This document shows, piece by piece, positions 10,000 through 23,500 of a stretch of 29,199 nt of DNA. Source of the DNA: Elysia marginata (lineage: Eukaryota > Mollusca > Gastropoda > Plakobranchidae); contig BMAT01007661.1 in NCBI GenBank assembly GCA_019649035.1, positions 35,813 through 65,011 on the forward strand. The letters are read 5' to 3'. Made by a program: the position numbers and the translations under genes. Each line of letters begins with the position of its first letter. The first letter of the stretch is position 1. The notes under the pieces were generated by a model that was not told the origin of the DNA, did not search any database, and saw nothing but the letters and a program-made list of their open reading frames with translations.

Positions 10000-10126
10000 T
10001 AGCTTCCAGCCTCAGATGGGTCCATTATTCTTTACCCTTTTCAGGTTTGTTTACATAATAATATTACCCACTCCATGTAGCCTCTGGCTTCAGATGAATC
10101 GATGATTCCTTACCTGTCTCAGATTT
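10000..10126 (+). repeat. Diverged duplicate segment in the presumed 5' leader
   Basis: A 49-bp segment starting TAGCTTCCAGCCTCAGATG (10000-10048) is imperfectly repeated as TAGCCTCTGGCTTCAGATG (10078-10126), a 78-bp offset. Each ends in a pyrimidine run followed by TCAG, which also looks like a splice acceptor. The second copy ends 8 bp before the SLC22 start codon. Confidence 0.6.
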
Positions 10127-10133
10127 ATTAGAA

Positions 10134-10314
10134 ATGGACGACTGTGAGCAAGAACTAAAACCCACTGCCGGCAACCAAAATGAAGTCTCCGCACAAGTAG
10201 ATGATGTCCTGCGAACTTTGAACCCCCGAGGCCGCTACCAGGCCCTGCACGTGCTGGTTCTCCTGCTGAGTACCCCGGCTGCTGGTCTGCAGTTGTTCAG
10301 CAACGTTTTCACAG
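10134..10314 (+). CDS. SLC22 gene exon 1 (residues 1-60)
   Basis: The start codon has A at -3 and G at +4. The exon encodes a short acidic/polar N-terminus, the family's NPRGRYQ block and TM1, ending SNVFT. It closes with ACAG|GTAACC, leaving one base of codon 61 (phase 1). A frame read through the donor runs on to 10412 but is intronic. Confidence 0.92.
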
Positions 10315-13300
10315 GTAACCAGCTAAACTCTCCTAGTGCCATAGGTTCGCGCTCTATACTGGCCAATGCAAAACTTCCTGGGTGTGGTCTCCGCTCCAAA
10401 GTAGCGTTTTAAGACGTAAACAAATATGCAATTATGGAGCTTAAATTGCTACAGTCGTTGTGCAAGTGACGGAAACGTAGTTAGCAGAGGTTTAGGAGAA
10501 GTTATGACTTGAATGAGAAGCCACTGAGTAATATACTTATTCCACCCCACCACTAAAATAACCGGTCAATAGCATAAATAAAATGGGAAAACTATTCAAA
10601 ACTAATTTGTGTTAATTCGAAAACTTCCACAATAAGAAATAGCAAGAAAAGTAATGTGTCCAACAGAACCGTCATTCAATCTGTTATCAGCCTGTGAAGT
10701 ATTTACTTTATGCTTGCTAAATCATTCTCCTTAACAATATTGAAAGAAATTTACCCTTCAATATTTTAACTAACACTGAAAGAAATATCCAATTTTATTG
10801 AGAAAATTTGCTAATCACTCGCACGTTATTGTTTTGTAATTTTATGATATTTCAGTAAAAACTATGCGGTTATGGTAAAATAATAAAATTTTTAATGACT
10901 GTGCAATGACATTCGGTAGCGTTGGTGACTGAAATGTAGCGTTTACTTTGAAAATTTCTGTTTTGTTCAATTTTCTGTCTTGACGGATTTTGTGCAAATT
11001 ATTCTTCGAAACCTACACAAGAAAAGTGTACTCACTAAATCCGTGTTTATGACGGTGCCTCTTTTTATGATGTTAAGAACGCATAGCGTTTATTTATTAA
11101 TTTAAACCGACGTTAGTAAGTTGTTCGTTTTTATGTCTTAACTCAAGCCAAGGCAGTGCCCCACCATTGTGCTAGCCCGCCTGCAGGATCTAACGTTAGC
11201 GATGTGTTTGGTTACACTGGGAACTTCACCGTGATCCAAGAGGAGTGTAGACTGGTACTGAAGGACAACTCCAGTGTTCTGGATTCCACCACTTGTGTCT
11301 ATGGCAACGAGTACAAACTGCCTGAGGACGCCTCTGTTGTATCACAGGTAAACCGAAAAACACAACCTAGCGTTTTCCATTAGGCTAGCAGACTCGTCCA
11401 ATTTTGCAAACATTAGTTCGGGATGAGATTATGCCGTTAACATCTGTTGTGTGCAATGATCTTTTAATAGCAGCCAGATGGGCTAATGCGTTATACGACC
11501 ACCAGTGATTACTATCGTTAGCTATAGAACATCACTGACGATCACAGCTTTGTGTGACATCACCGTGCGGACTGATATAGCGACTTCAAACTCCCAGCCT
11601 GCGTAACCGGCCTAAGTGAAAGCGCGTAGGAGAGACGAAATCAACCGGAAATTCCTGTTGCACATTACATGAAGGGGTAACCTGGACTAGTTCCACCCCC
11701 AATATTTTCCAGGGAAATTCTACCCCCGCCTGTTCATTTTAAAGGGAAGTAACTATAAAAATAATTTTTGTGCGTTTTTAGTTTCCCTTGGTTGTCAGAC
11801 AATAATTTACAATAATACTAAGCTGTGTAAAATGCTTTAATAAGGCCAACGTAGCTGTTAAGAGGGGGTGGGATTTCCCGGGGTGGAATTGCCGCGGGGG
11901 TGGGATTACCCCAGGTCACCCGAATAGCGGTTTTTTGTTTTGTTTTATGTTTATTGTTGTTTTTTTTGTTGGGGGGACGGGAGGTCTTACTTGTTTTTAA
12001 TTTCTCCAATTCGTTCAAATCTTGTTTAGCAAATGAATGAAAAATTTTGAGACAGTAAAAAAAAATTATGATATTGCACTCCTAATGTGTTTTGTTTCTG
12101 CCAATAATATGTTATCATTCAGCATAAATATCTTGGTTTTTCGGATATTGTACTCACAGTTCGATCTCGTGTGTGAAATGGATTGGCTGGCACGACTGTC
12201 ACAGACCTGCGTTATTCTTGGTCAAGGTATAGGGGCAGCCTTGACTACTTTCTTGAGCGATAGACTTGGCAGGAAAACGGTCGTCGTCACCTCAAACTTT
12301 GGTCTCTTGGTGTTTGGAATCGGAGCTGCCTATGCTCCCAACATTTTTGTTTTCATAGGGCTTAAATTTTTAATTGGAGCTTGTCAGCAGGTAAGCTTGT
12401 AGTATCTTAATCACATTGCTTATTTAAATGATGTTAGTTCGTATAGGAATCTTTTGTATTCCATTATTGAAATCACTTGTAAGCGTAGAGGCCCCCCCCT
12501 CCCGAAACTAAAATTGTCACAATCCTAATGATGTGATGAATGACAAGATCATCATGAATAAAGATTCATTGGAGATGACCATCACATATTAAAGAGTAAC
12601 TGATTTTCTAGAGCGTGACAAATTACCTATCAGAAAAGGCCACAGTTTAAACAAATGAAATTTACACTACTACTATGCAAGTCGGTGAGAGCATTATTTA
12701 TACTTGTCGCGCATAGACAAAAAAAAAGAAAGAAAAAGGAGAAAAGAAAAGGGGTGCTTTAAAAAAGAAAGAGAACCAAAGGGGAAAAACAGCAATATAT
12801 TTGGCGTGTTCATGATCTCAAAAGATCAGAGAGGTATAGGGACGCTGAAACAAAATCAAGTATACAAATGTCCTCTGAAAGCCAGAAGTTTGAAAATAAC
12901 ATATCAAAGCGTAGTAATTTGATAGCAGCTGGGATAAACCTGGTGTACTGTAAAAAAAACACTGTATAATTCCATCTATCGAAAAGACTAAAATCTAAAC
13001 CAGAAAAAGAAGTGGTCAAATACAGAGAAGTACATGAAAACGTTCAGAGCTGAATCATTATCTCACGTTATGTTCTGTACCCAGGGTGTGGTGTCTGTGA
13101 CGACACCGTATTTCCTAGAATTTTTCCCCACGGAACATCGAGCTATCCAAGCTTGGCTGTGTGGAGGGACCTGGGGATTCGGTGTCATTCTGCTCTCGCC
13201 GGTCGCCTTTATTTTCAAGGTTAGATCACAGAATCAAGATAGATATCACTTATGTAATAGCCACTTAAAGTTAGGTTGTTTGAACTTTAACGTTTCTTTT

Positions 13301-16300
13301 CAACTACAAGTAATAGCTTCTTAAAATCAATAGTTTTCCGCACCCCACTGGCATCGCCTGATAACGTTTTGTACTGGATGCCGCTACGAATACTGGCAAT
13401 AACAAAACCAATACACTTTCAGAAACACATGAATGGCTTTTATATTCTGTTATAATTGCTACAGATCCTTAAAATTTCTAGTTTTACACCTCATTTAAAG
13501 CATGTTCATCGTATTAACCAATAAAATAATGATAATAATTTGTAGAGCTCTGGAGAAATGCATCTTTGATATACTTTGTTTACCAATAACAAAAAAATTT
13601 TTTTTTTTAATTTGTCAAGCATAATTATATGAATGGTAAGCCTTGGTTNNNNNNNNNNNNNNNNNNNNNNNNNNNNNNNNNNNNNNNNNNNNNNNNNNNN
13701 NNNNNNNNNNNNNNNNNNNNNNNNNNNNNNNNNNNNNNNNNNNNNNNNNNNNNNNNNNNNNNNNNNNNNNNNNNNNNNNNNNNNNNNNNNNNNNNNNNNN
13801 NNNNNNNNNNNNNNNNNNNNNNNNNNNNNNNNNNNNNNNNNNNNNNNNNNNNNNNNNNNNNNNNNNNNNNNNNNNNNNNNNNNNNNNNNNNNNTAGCCAG
13901 TTACCCAAAACTTAACACACCTCTCACTATGTATGTTTAACACTAGCGTGTAAAGCGTCGGCCATTTACTAAAAATAATTTTGAGCTTGCCTATGTTCTG
14001 ACCTAGGGCGGCCTAGGTTCTAACTCATACCAAGGATTGGAAGAGATTGAACAAAATGACACTACACACACAAACTTGTTTCAACTTGGGCTGGTTGGCC
14101 TGGTACTGAGAACGTCTCGTGTCAATCTCATCGGCAGTCATTGAAAGACGGGAAAGGAACATCAGCGGCAACGCATTGATAGAACTATGTGAAGACAAAT
14201 CAGTTATTGCTTTCAGTCGCCCATCTAAAGACATGGCGTCGTGGACAGGATCATGGAGATAAAAGTGGTAAATAAAAGTGTCTCTAATCAAAGTAAATAA
14301 ATTGTATCACTAAATTTATCAAAACAATGAAAGCATGAACAAACGCAAGATCTTATGCTTAACTTTCCTCACCAGTGACCCTCGCCAAGTCAAGTCATGC
14401 TTACACTTGATCACCACAGACCATGGCAGTGTCAGACAATTTCACCCACCATGCCCTCATCAACTTATCAAACATGTTAGGGACCAACAACGTAAACAAA
14501 ACTAGCAGGGACAGCTTGTCAAATGACTGATAAAACTAGAGGCAGAAAACGTAAACAAAACGTACATAAAGTATAAGTTATATGAATCATTGAGAAAATG
14601 CAAAACAAAAAAATAAAAGAAAACAAACTTGAGAAAGAGAATAACGCAGTCATTCACCTTAAATGAACGAAAAAGAAATATACACCTCTTGCAAAAACTC
14701 GCAAACAACGTTGAACAGGAAGGGTTTGAGGCCCAAAAATACGAATCCTCCCCTTCTAAGCCTTTTAAAGGGCGGTGCAGGGAGACTTGTGAATTACCTA
14801 AACGACCCCCCCCCCTTTGTCGTAGTAGATAATTTCAATTTAAAATGTAAAGATGACAACACAAAATACATTACCAAAATTCACCAAAAGCACTCGACAA
14901 GCCAATCAAAGCAGAAGAAGGGGTCAAAAAGATCACAAGAACAACATAGTGTCATGAGAATACGGAATATATACGGAGTGATTGAAATATGGCACAAAGT
15001 CTCATGACGAACATTTTACTAAGATACTTGACAATACCTTTAATTTAACAGTAAAAGGGAAATAATCGCCAAAACCTCGTAAACCTAAAGGTCCACTCAA
15101 AATTTAAAAATCGAACTTGAATGCCTTATAGCAACAATCGTAATTTAAGAGCAATCTAGATCTATATGAGAAGATCACTGGAACGGTAAGAACTTTATTT
15201 TATAATTTGTGGTCAGCTGAGCTGAAATAATAAGATATCATATTGACACCTTTCAAATATCAGCATTTCTCCCCAAAATTTCTAAACAAAAAATAGCCAC
15301 ACCAAACACTTAGCTAAAATCATATTATTATGCAACTCCTACATCTCCCTTTCGGGTGTTTACTCCAAAATACTTTTAGAGACTGTTTGAAATTTCAGAA
15401 CTCATCCTGGCGTGCTTTGCAAACAGCGATCAGTCTCTTCTCTCTGTCGGCGATCATACAGTGGTGGTAAGTAAGTCTATTTTGTCACCCTATGCCTAGC
15501 CTTGTTCTGTGTCACGGCTGAGTCGAAAAATAGTGAAGAAAAGCCTCAGTTGGGAATAAAGAAAAAAAATTTCTTTGTTTGTCTTTCAGTTGCTCGAAAA
15601 AGGGGTTGATAAACTTGTTTATGGGAAGGTAATTGTTTTTGCATATTTTTTACTTTAAAAGAGCTAAAAGCTGCATTCTAAAAAGTATAGACCTAGTGCG
15701 CATTCACAGTAACCACCTCGGCAACATATCAAACAAGTCATTTGATATTTGTTTTATCTAATGAAAGCTGAGTGTCCTTGCTTTAATAAAGCAACATAAG
15801 ATATTGATCTAAACAATTGATAAAATTAATACGTGAATCTAAAAGCTGACTCATAAAATTACCAAATACGAGCTATGCCAGGTAGCTATGAGACTAATGT
15901 CGAGACGAGAATCTGATAGAAACTCAGCTACAGCTTTTTGACTATAATTTCGAAATTTTTTAGACAGGTACCGTAATTCAAGTTTTTTTCAAAATCATAA
16001 AGTGTTACTGTTTTAGGGCTTGTGACGAACAGCTTAATTACCGCATATAAATTTTCAAAATGCTTTTCTCCTTTTTACTTACTCCACAGGTACATGGATG
16101 AATCATTGAGGTGGCTTTTAGCAAATGGAAGAAACAAGGAAGCAGTGAAAGTTATAAAAAGAATCGCTCGAGTAAACAACAGGAACGACGAAAAACTTTC
16201 CGAGGTGCTGCTATCATTCACGAAATATTTCAAAACTTATTCATGCAAACTATACTTGGTCGGTAGCAATCCACGTCTTTTTTAAACAGCACAACTGGCA

Positions 16301-17533
16301 ATCGAAAATGCTAAATGTGAAACGTCAAATTTTAATATTACATGAGACGCTATCATACTTTTTCTTAGAATATAATGATCGCTCTGTCTTTGTGGGGTTA
16401 AAGGTAATCTTTTACTAAAAGTCATAAACCGATAAAGTACGAGCAGCTACTCAAAATTCAGTCAATTGGACTTCAAGTAAGTTTGTTCCTTTTATGTCGT
16501 AATGTGATTAAACTCTTGCCCCAAAAAGGTGAAATCACTTTTTACTAGACTGCGTAATACGATTGTCGATGCATGGAACAATTTTCCACATTTTTTTTTC
16601 AATTTTAAAGAGGTGCAATTAAGCCAAGAAAGAAATCGGTCTACTTTCTCATAAGACGATATGACCTCACAAGCAGTCAACTAATTAAGAGTTCCAATGA
16701 AATCTACGCTTAGGAACGAGGAGCTATTAGCTGTGGTAGAAAGACACGGAAAGGTCATCATGGCCATAACAACAAGAGACGTCCTGACTAGTTTGTTTGT
16801 ATTTATTTTCAATGTTTGAATAGGAGTGAGAGTTACAGTAATACAAATCAAGTTCACAGCACGAAGAAAACATAGGATATTTCATTAGTTGTCTGTAGGA
16901 GAATCACCCTCTAAAAGTTAGATGACAGCACTGCTGATGGTGAGGTTCTGAGTGAAAATAATGAACGATGACATCTTTAAGTAGCCTCTATTTTTTCAAT
17001 TGTGGTGCCAATAGCCGGCCTTTTTGACAGAGACGACTTCTGACTTACATCATAGAAGATCAGTTGATTTTTACAACCATTTTTCGCCCTAAATAATCTA
17101 TTTATAGAAATATGCCCTTTAAAATATGTGTATTATTTTACTGTAAAAAAGAATTTACAAATGAACATTCAATTTGCAATAACATTAAAAAAATTTGTCG
17201 TTTTAGTGACCATTTTGTATATCGTGTGCTTAACGTTCCTTATTAATGGGTGCATTTTACTATCTACAGCATTTGGAGCGATTAGGGTTGTTTCAGTTTG
17301 AAACCGATGGAAAAGTGTCCGAATCCTCAAGAAAAGACAAACAGATGAAAGCTACACGGCAACTTTCTCTTCTTGACATTTTAAAGATTCGGAGACTTTT
17401 GCTCAACTCTCTGTGCCTGTGGTTTTGTTGGTAAACATTGCTGAAAGATAAATAACGTGCTGCAAATATTTTGAATACCTTAAAGGCTTTTCAATTACTG
17501 CCACTACTACTACTATTACTACTACTACTACTG

Positions 17534-17569
<36 letters not shown>

Positions 17570-20500
17570 ATACTACGACTACTACTACTGCTGCTGCTAC
17601 TACTCTCTTTTTTGCCTCCTACCAACACACCTTGATTATGCCTATCTAGTATGCATTTGTCTATTTCCTCTCCTGTCCTGTTTGTATTCTCTCAGCACTA
17701 TAAACAAACTGTAGTTTTGATATTATGCATCTTCAATTAGTTATAAAAGGTTTTCTTACTTTTATAGTTTCTAGTTACTGGATGTATCTGCAACAGAATG
17801 ATCCTAAGGTAGAAGTTTCTTGTTATTGTCGTTTGTTTATGTGTGTGTGTGAGTTATTTTTTCGTTGCTACTGTCATTATTTTCGAATCCTATCAAGAGC
17901 AGATTCATAAGAGGCCTGAGTATTTACAACCAAACCGTTCGGCGACTTGCATTTAGTTTCTTCTATTATTTTGATAGTCATATTTGCTTGTATTAAAAGT
18001 TTGTAAAGTTTATCAACGTTGGCAACTGATTCATGTATGCATCTTGTTCATTGTTCTCGCAGGTTCACTGCAGCATTGTCGTTTTTCACAATATACCTGA
18101 CTGCTACGTCTTTATCAGGCGACCCCTACCTGAACTTCGGCCTCACTGCCATCATGGAACTGCCTTCAAATGCTTTCTTCTTTTTTTGTCTAAATAGGTA
18201 TCATTGTCTGATTATATCATTACTAAAGCTGAAAAAAAACTTATTGCTATTTAAATGCACGAAAAATCATAGAAACGAGAATTAGTTAAAACTGTATTGA
18301 AAAGACATAAATCATAAGGACTAGGCATTCTTAGTATTATATTATTACTGTAAGTTATTCTAAATGTTAAATATTTTCTGGATAAACTAAAGAAACTTTA
18401 TGATTGTTTTGATCCTAGTCTTAACATTTTGAAATCTTTAGCTCTAGTAAGGTTAATGTAAGAGTACGTAAAGAAAACAAATCTGATGCCTTTAAATGAT
18501 CAAGTTTGTGAGAAATTTGATACTAATGAATTGAAACGTCTCGTATTCCTAAACTTGAGGCTTGGCAACTATAAATATTTTAATCCATCCACACTGGACA
18601 TTTCCGATAATCCTATAAAAGGTTTAGGTTCTCGTCTCTGAACATTTACAATACATTATAGATTGTCTTTCGAACAGCTCGCACCAAATGCAATTTCCAT
18701 ACACCAAAATACTTTAGATGAGGGATGTATACCGGTATATAGAAAGAAAATAAAACATATCCAAACATTAAGTACTAGAGTACCGTTATGGAGGCTGTAA
18801 CGGCATTAGACCTAGAGTTATAGTAGTTATCATATAATTTTCTTAGCTACGCGGGGAAACTGTTATGCGATCAGACCTGGGTTTGGAGAGTCTGTAGTTT
18901 TGCGTAACGTAAATAACTCCAACCTCTGAATTTTTAACTTATGTCGACTTAACAGTAGTCTGAACAGACGTTTTGAACTACATCTTTATATTTAAAGCAG
19001 AATTACACGTGTTTCTTTTGATTAACAAAAATAAAACAAAACTGTAGATTAAAGAGTTACTTTCCAAAATTTTTGCATGCTTTTTTGTTCTTAGAGGGTA
19101 ATGGCATCTATGAAGATTTTCTCCAAAGCCAAATTAACTATAGAAACTGAGTTATTTCCTGCGATATCAACTTAAATTAAAGGACTTAAAAACCTGTTGT
19201 TTTTATACGCAATATTTATCAACCCTCTTTTACACACTGCGTTATACTTATATTAAATGATTGAAATATTGTAAAGGTATGACAGGGTGACGTGAAGCCA
19301 TGGAAGCAGGTGGTGGATGAAGTACGAGAGCACTCAGGCAGTACCTCTGTTTATGGTTTCGTATTTCGCTGTGCTGAACAGAGGACATCCCTGGATGCAG
19401 TGGTCAAGACTACCGCCCAGTAAGGGCACTGCTCGGACAGAAAGTAATTGCAGCCTACTGTCTGTATATCTGCATAGTATATCATGGTGAACAAATCAAA
19501 ACATAACAAGGGGAACAGCGTGAAGGGGGTTCTTGATAAGAACACCTCGCTCGGTAGGGGTTGCCACGTTTGACAGATCGTCATCTAGCTACTGTCCAAA
19601 AATCAGCACCAATGAAGATTAAAGGCACAACCAATGCCATTTTTACTATGATGATGCTGAAGGAGAGGTGCATAGAAACTCAGAAAGACCTATATCTATG
19701 CTTAATTGACTACTCCAAAGCATTTGATAAAGTAAGGCATGAAGAACTATTCCACATACTAGACAGTCTGGACATTGATGGCAAAGATCTTAGAATACTG
19801 AAAACCCTCTACTGGAAACAAACAGCTACTGTTAGAGTAGGAGGAGAGCATAGTGAAGAAACACCAATCACCCGTGGAGTCCGACAAGGATGCATCCTCT
19901 CACCAGACTTATTCAATCTTTACAGTGAGATGATTCTTAGAGAGCTTGATAACATCCAAGGCATTGGACTAGGTGGACACGGCATCAATAATATAAGATA
20001 CGCTGATGATACTGTGTTAATTGCACAGTCAGAAAAGTCTCTGCAAAAAATGCTGGATATTGTAGTAAAGGAAAGTGAAATAAAAGGACTGTCCCTGAAT
20101 ATTGCGAAGACAGAAAGCATGACTATATCAAAGAAGCCCCAAGCACCATCATGCAAAATTAGGAGTAATGGAACACAAGTCAAACAAGTTAATCAGTTCA
20201 AGTATCTGGGATATATGTTGACATTTGATGAAAATTGTGAAACCGAGATAAAAAAGCGAATAATCACATCCAAAACAACCTTCAAAAAGCTGTCGCCACT
20301 CATGACCAACAGAAATATACACGTACATGGATACAAAAATAATAATTTTAAAAGCATATGTTTGGTCTGTTCTTATATATGGCTGCGAATGCTGGACAAT
20401 GAACAACACTCTTAAGAAAAAAATAGAAGCGGCAGAGATGTGGTTTATTAGGAGAATATTAAAAGTGTCGTAGAAAGATAAAAAGACCAACGACGAGGCA

Positions 20501-23500
20501 CTTGATATGGCAAATACAGGAAGATCACTTTACAGTACAATCAGAAGAAGACAAATGAAGTTCACAGGTCATATCTACAGAGCACGAGGGATTGAGCATC
20601 TTGCAATGACAGGGAATATCAATGGAAAGAAAAGCCGTGGACGCCAAAGAACAACTTATGTCGACAGTCTAAACACCTGGGCAAACCTGGAGCAGCATAC
20701 AAGAAGCCAGTTCATGAGGTCCTCTTGTGAGCGACAGATTTGGAAAACCATGACCGTCAATGCCTGCTCCAGGCACGGCACCTGATGATGATGATGATGA
20801 TAAATATATTTGTCATAAATATCACTTTGTTCAAAATGAAATATACTTAAAAGATTTACAAATAGTTTTTTGTTGTGATTATCGTTAAAAATGTGCACTA
20901 GTTTGTTGTAGCTTTGTAGCTACATAGCTTTAGTCTAACATTGGTAAAGGAAATGGCTTCATGTATTTTCATCTGGAAAGAAGTTCTTTGCTTATAAAAT
21001 CAAGATGTCTTAGAAGGATGGCTAAGTGAAGGCAGAAAACTTTCCGATATTATAGACAACATTTACCTCGGAGTTGATTGCCAGAAAAGAAAAAAAACGA
21101 ATAGTTTTATCTTAGTCCTTTGGGAAGGTCTGGACTCTAGTCCACAAGTAATATTTATACAATAACTGTCTTGCAATGAAATTGGCTCAAGATTACTAAA
21201 ATTAGAAAAGTTAGTTTTGTCCAGTATTATGAATGGACTTTTGCTTTAGGGGGTCTTGAGTTCGAGTTCTTACTGTATCAGACTTGTTTTGGTTTGATTG
21301 CTTCAAACAGAGTACAGAGGTTCTGTGGTGCTCTTTGCTAGGCAGTGGATGGATATAATCAAAGTTTTTTTCGCTTTTCGCTTCTATTGCCGGTTTGGAA
21401 ATACCATTGTAGCCTTTGTAACCATTTGAAGAATTTTAGTGCAGTAAAAAATTCCCAGCATATTTTACTATGGTGTATCAGTTCTCCGCCTTATTTATCT
21501 TTTGAAAAAAGAAACTTAAAAATTAATTATATCATAAAGGTTGTTCTCCTTTGGTTTCAGATTAGGTCGCAAGCGGTGCATGCAGGTAGTGTTTGGAGTA
21601 GTTGGAAGCGGTGTGTTGATGGCGGGCTTCTTCAAGAAACTTGAGGAAGGTGAGTCCTGAATAGGTTAATTTGGTGAAACTGATCTTTTTTTATGGCTGT
21701 CAATAAACTGTTAAAACGAATTCTTTCCTTTTCCAGGTAACTCTGTTTTTGCCATATTTACCCTGCTGGCCTCCCTGTTTGCCATGTGTGGCGCCAGTGG
21801 TTGCTTTGGGATCGTCTTCAGTTTCACACCAGAGATGTTCCCGACGAATTTACGGTAGGCTATATGGTCTTGTGAAGGTGAATTGATAATAGAAGGCAGT
21901 AGTTTCTCTAGAATTCTCCTTGGATTCTTTTTGTTTCTATTTATTTATATCTCCCTCGATGATTGCGAAACAAAAAAAAATCATACGGTATGAGCACATT
22001 TATAAACCTACACACTAATTTTCAATATAAAAACTTGAAAAACAATCTGCACATATCATATCAAAAGCTATTGTGTTTTGGTTCACTATTAAGGATATAA
22101 TGATAATTATCACAGGTTTTTAAATCCCACGTTTTAGCCACTTTATATGAAGGACATTACTGTAACAGTAAGGTGAAACTAATTCATTAAACAATAGTCT
22201 CTCGCCTCCCTCTGTAATAAATTTGTTATCGTGAATCATAAGAACATTTTTCCTTTGAGTAAAAAAAACTATAAAAATAATTTTTTTACTGAATCTTACG
22301 TTTCCCAGGAGTCAGGCAGTCGGCTTGTCGTCACTAATGAGCAGGTTTGGAGGAATGTTGGGCCCTTTCGCAGGAGTTCTGGTGAGTTGGTTTTTGGCAA
22401 ATTGGTACCTATAGAGATGACATCTTCTGTGCCGTTGATGTTGGTGACTAAGATAATAGTTAAAACACTGATTCTTGTGCAATGCCAGAGGTAGTCTCCA
22501 TCTAACAAGCTCAATGTACCAGGAGGTTGAAAACAATAGCAAAAATAATCTACTCCTGAAGAACAAGCTAAGTCAACTTAAATTGTTATGTCATAAAACC
22601 TGAAGGCGACAAGACTGCCTTGTTAATGTCAAACATGTCGAATATCTGGCCCCGACTCTCGTATAACTGAACTGCTCTTTGTTTCGAAACTGCAAAAACG
22701 CAAAGTTCAATACGGTACATCTACATTACTTAACACGCCGACGGTTTCATTAATACACCTTTTCTCAGCGAGCGTAAAACCCAATTTTTTAACTCTTTGA
22801 CAGACTTCGCCACGTTTTCCTTTAAGTTGGCTATCCCTGATTTTTCCTGGACTATAAAAATTTAATGGCAGATGCTATTTCACTAATTGTTTTCCTATTA
22901 CGTTTGTAGAAAGCTAAACCTCACGGCTGAATCGCGTTTCAAAAGAAAAAGAATGGGACAGTAAGATTAGAATTATTTGTTTTTACAAAACCTGTTTTAT
23001 ATTTCGTATTTTTATCATAAATTTACACATATACCATCATACATTGTATGTGGTGATTTATGAAGCATCAAAATAGAACTTAACACAATGATATCTGTAA
23101 GAGATTTGATCCCTTATTTATCTGTGCCCATAGCTTTTCACCGCTGTTGTACCAATATTTTTTATTTTAAACGTACGCTATCGCTAAATGGGGTGCAAAG
23201 TTAGAAATGGTCAAACAAATTGTCATTAGAATATACGAGTTTAATAAAATAATCATAGCAGAATATGTTATATTCATTCGTAATGATTGTTCTTTGAGCA
23301 TCCAACCTTTCGGCCCTATCGATGAAATCGTTACCAGTCTGCGATACATTCTCGGCCAAGCTTAAATGTGTTTAAACTCAAACATGAAAAATGCAGTTGT
23401 AAATGAAACCGGTTCAAAATTACTAGTAGTAAGTCTTAAAGATATTGAAATGCATTCACTAGGCCTAATCATGGATATCCATGAGACGCCATAGAGGTAA

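Larger units (their letters stand above)
19561..20801 (+). mobile_element. 5'-truncated RTE-type LINE in intron 8
   Basis: A non-LTR retrotransposon fragment in the same orientation as the host gene. It carries the reverse transcriptase and C-terminal region and ends in a (TGA)n microsatellite, the kind of 3' tail usual for RTE elements. The apurinic-like endonuclease and the N-terminal RT part are missing, consistent with 5' truncation during target-primed insertion. The exact 5' edge is unclear; recognisable RT homology starts at about 19615. No target-site duplication was identified. Confidence 0.85.

Noticed and set aside
13506..13943. Several open frames on both strands across the N run
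   Set aside because: They exist only because Ns contain no stop codons; this is an assembly gap.
14025..15007. Open frames in intron 4 (minus 14025-14291; plus 14629-15007)
   Set aside because: No recognisable motif, low-complexity Lys-rich composition, and location inside an intron. Possibly degraded repeat, but I cannot name it.
17503..17604. Regularly repeated units that could suggest a CRISPR-like array
   Set aside because: It is a plain CTA/CTG trinucleotide microsatellite without spacers, in an animal intron.
21241..21280. Box B-like GAGTTCGAGTTC, possible tRNA or SINE
   Set aside because: No box A, no cloverleaf pairing and no SINE body nearby.
22231..22566. Open frames on both strands around exon 11
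   Set aside because: Alternative-frame and antisense readings of SLC22 exon 11 and its flanks.
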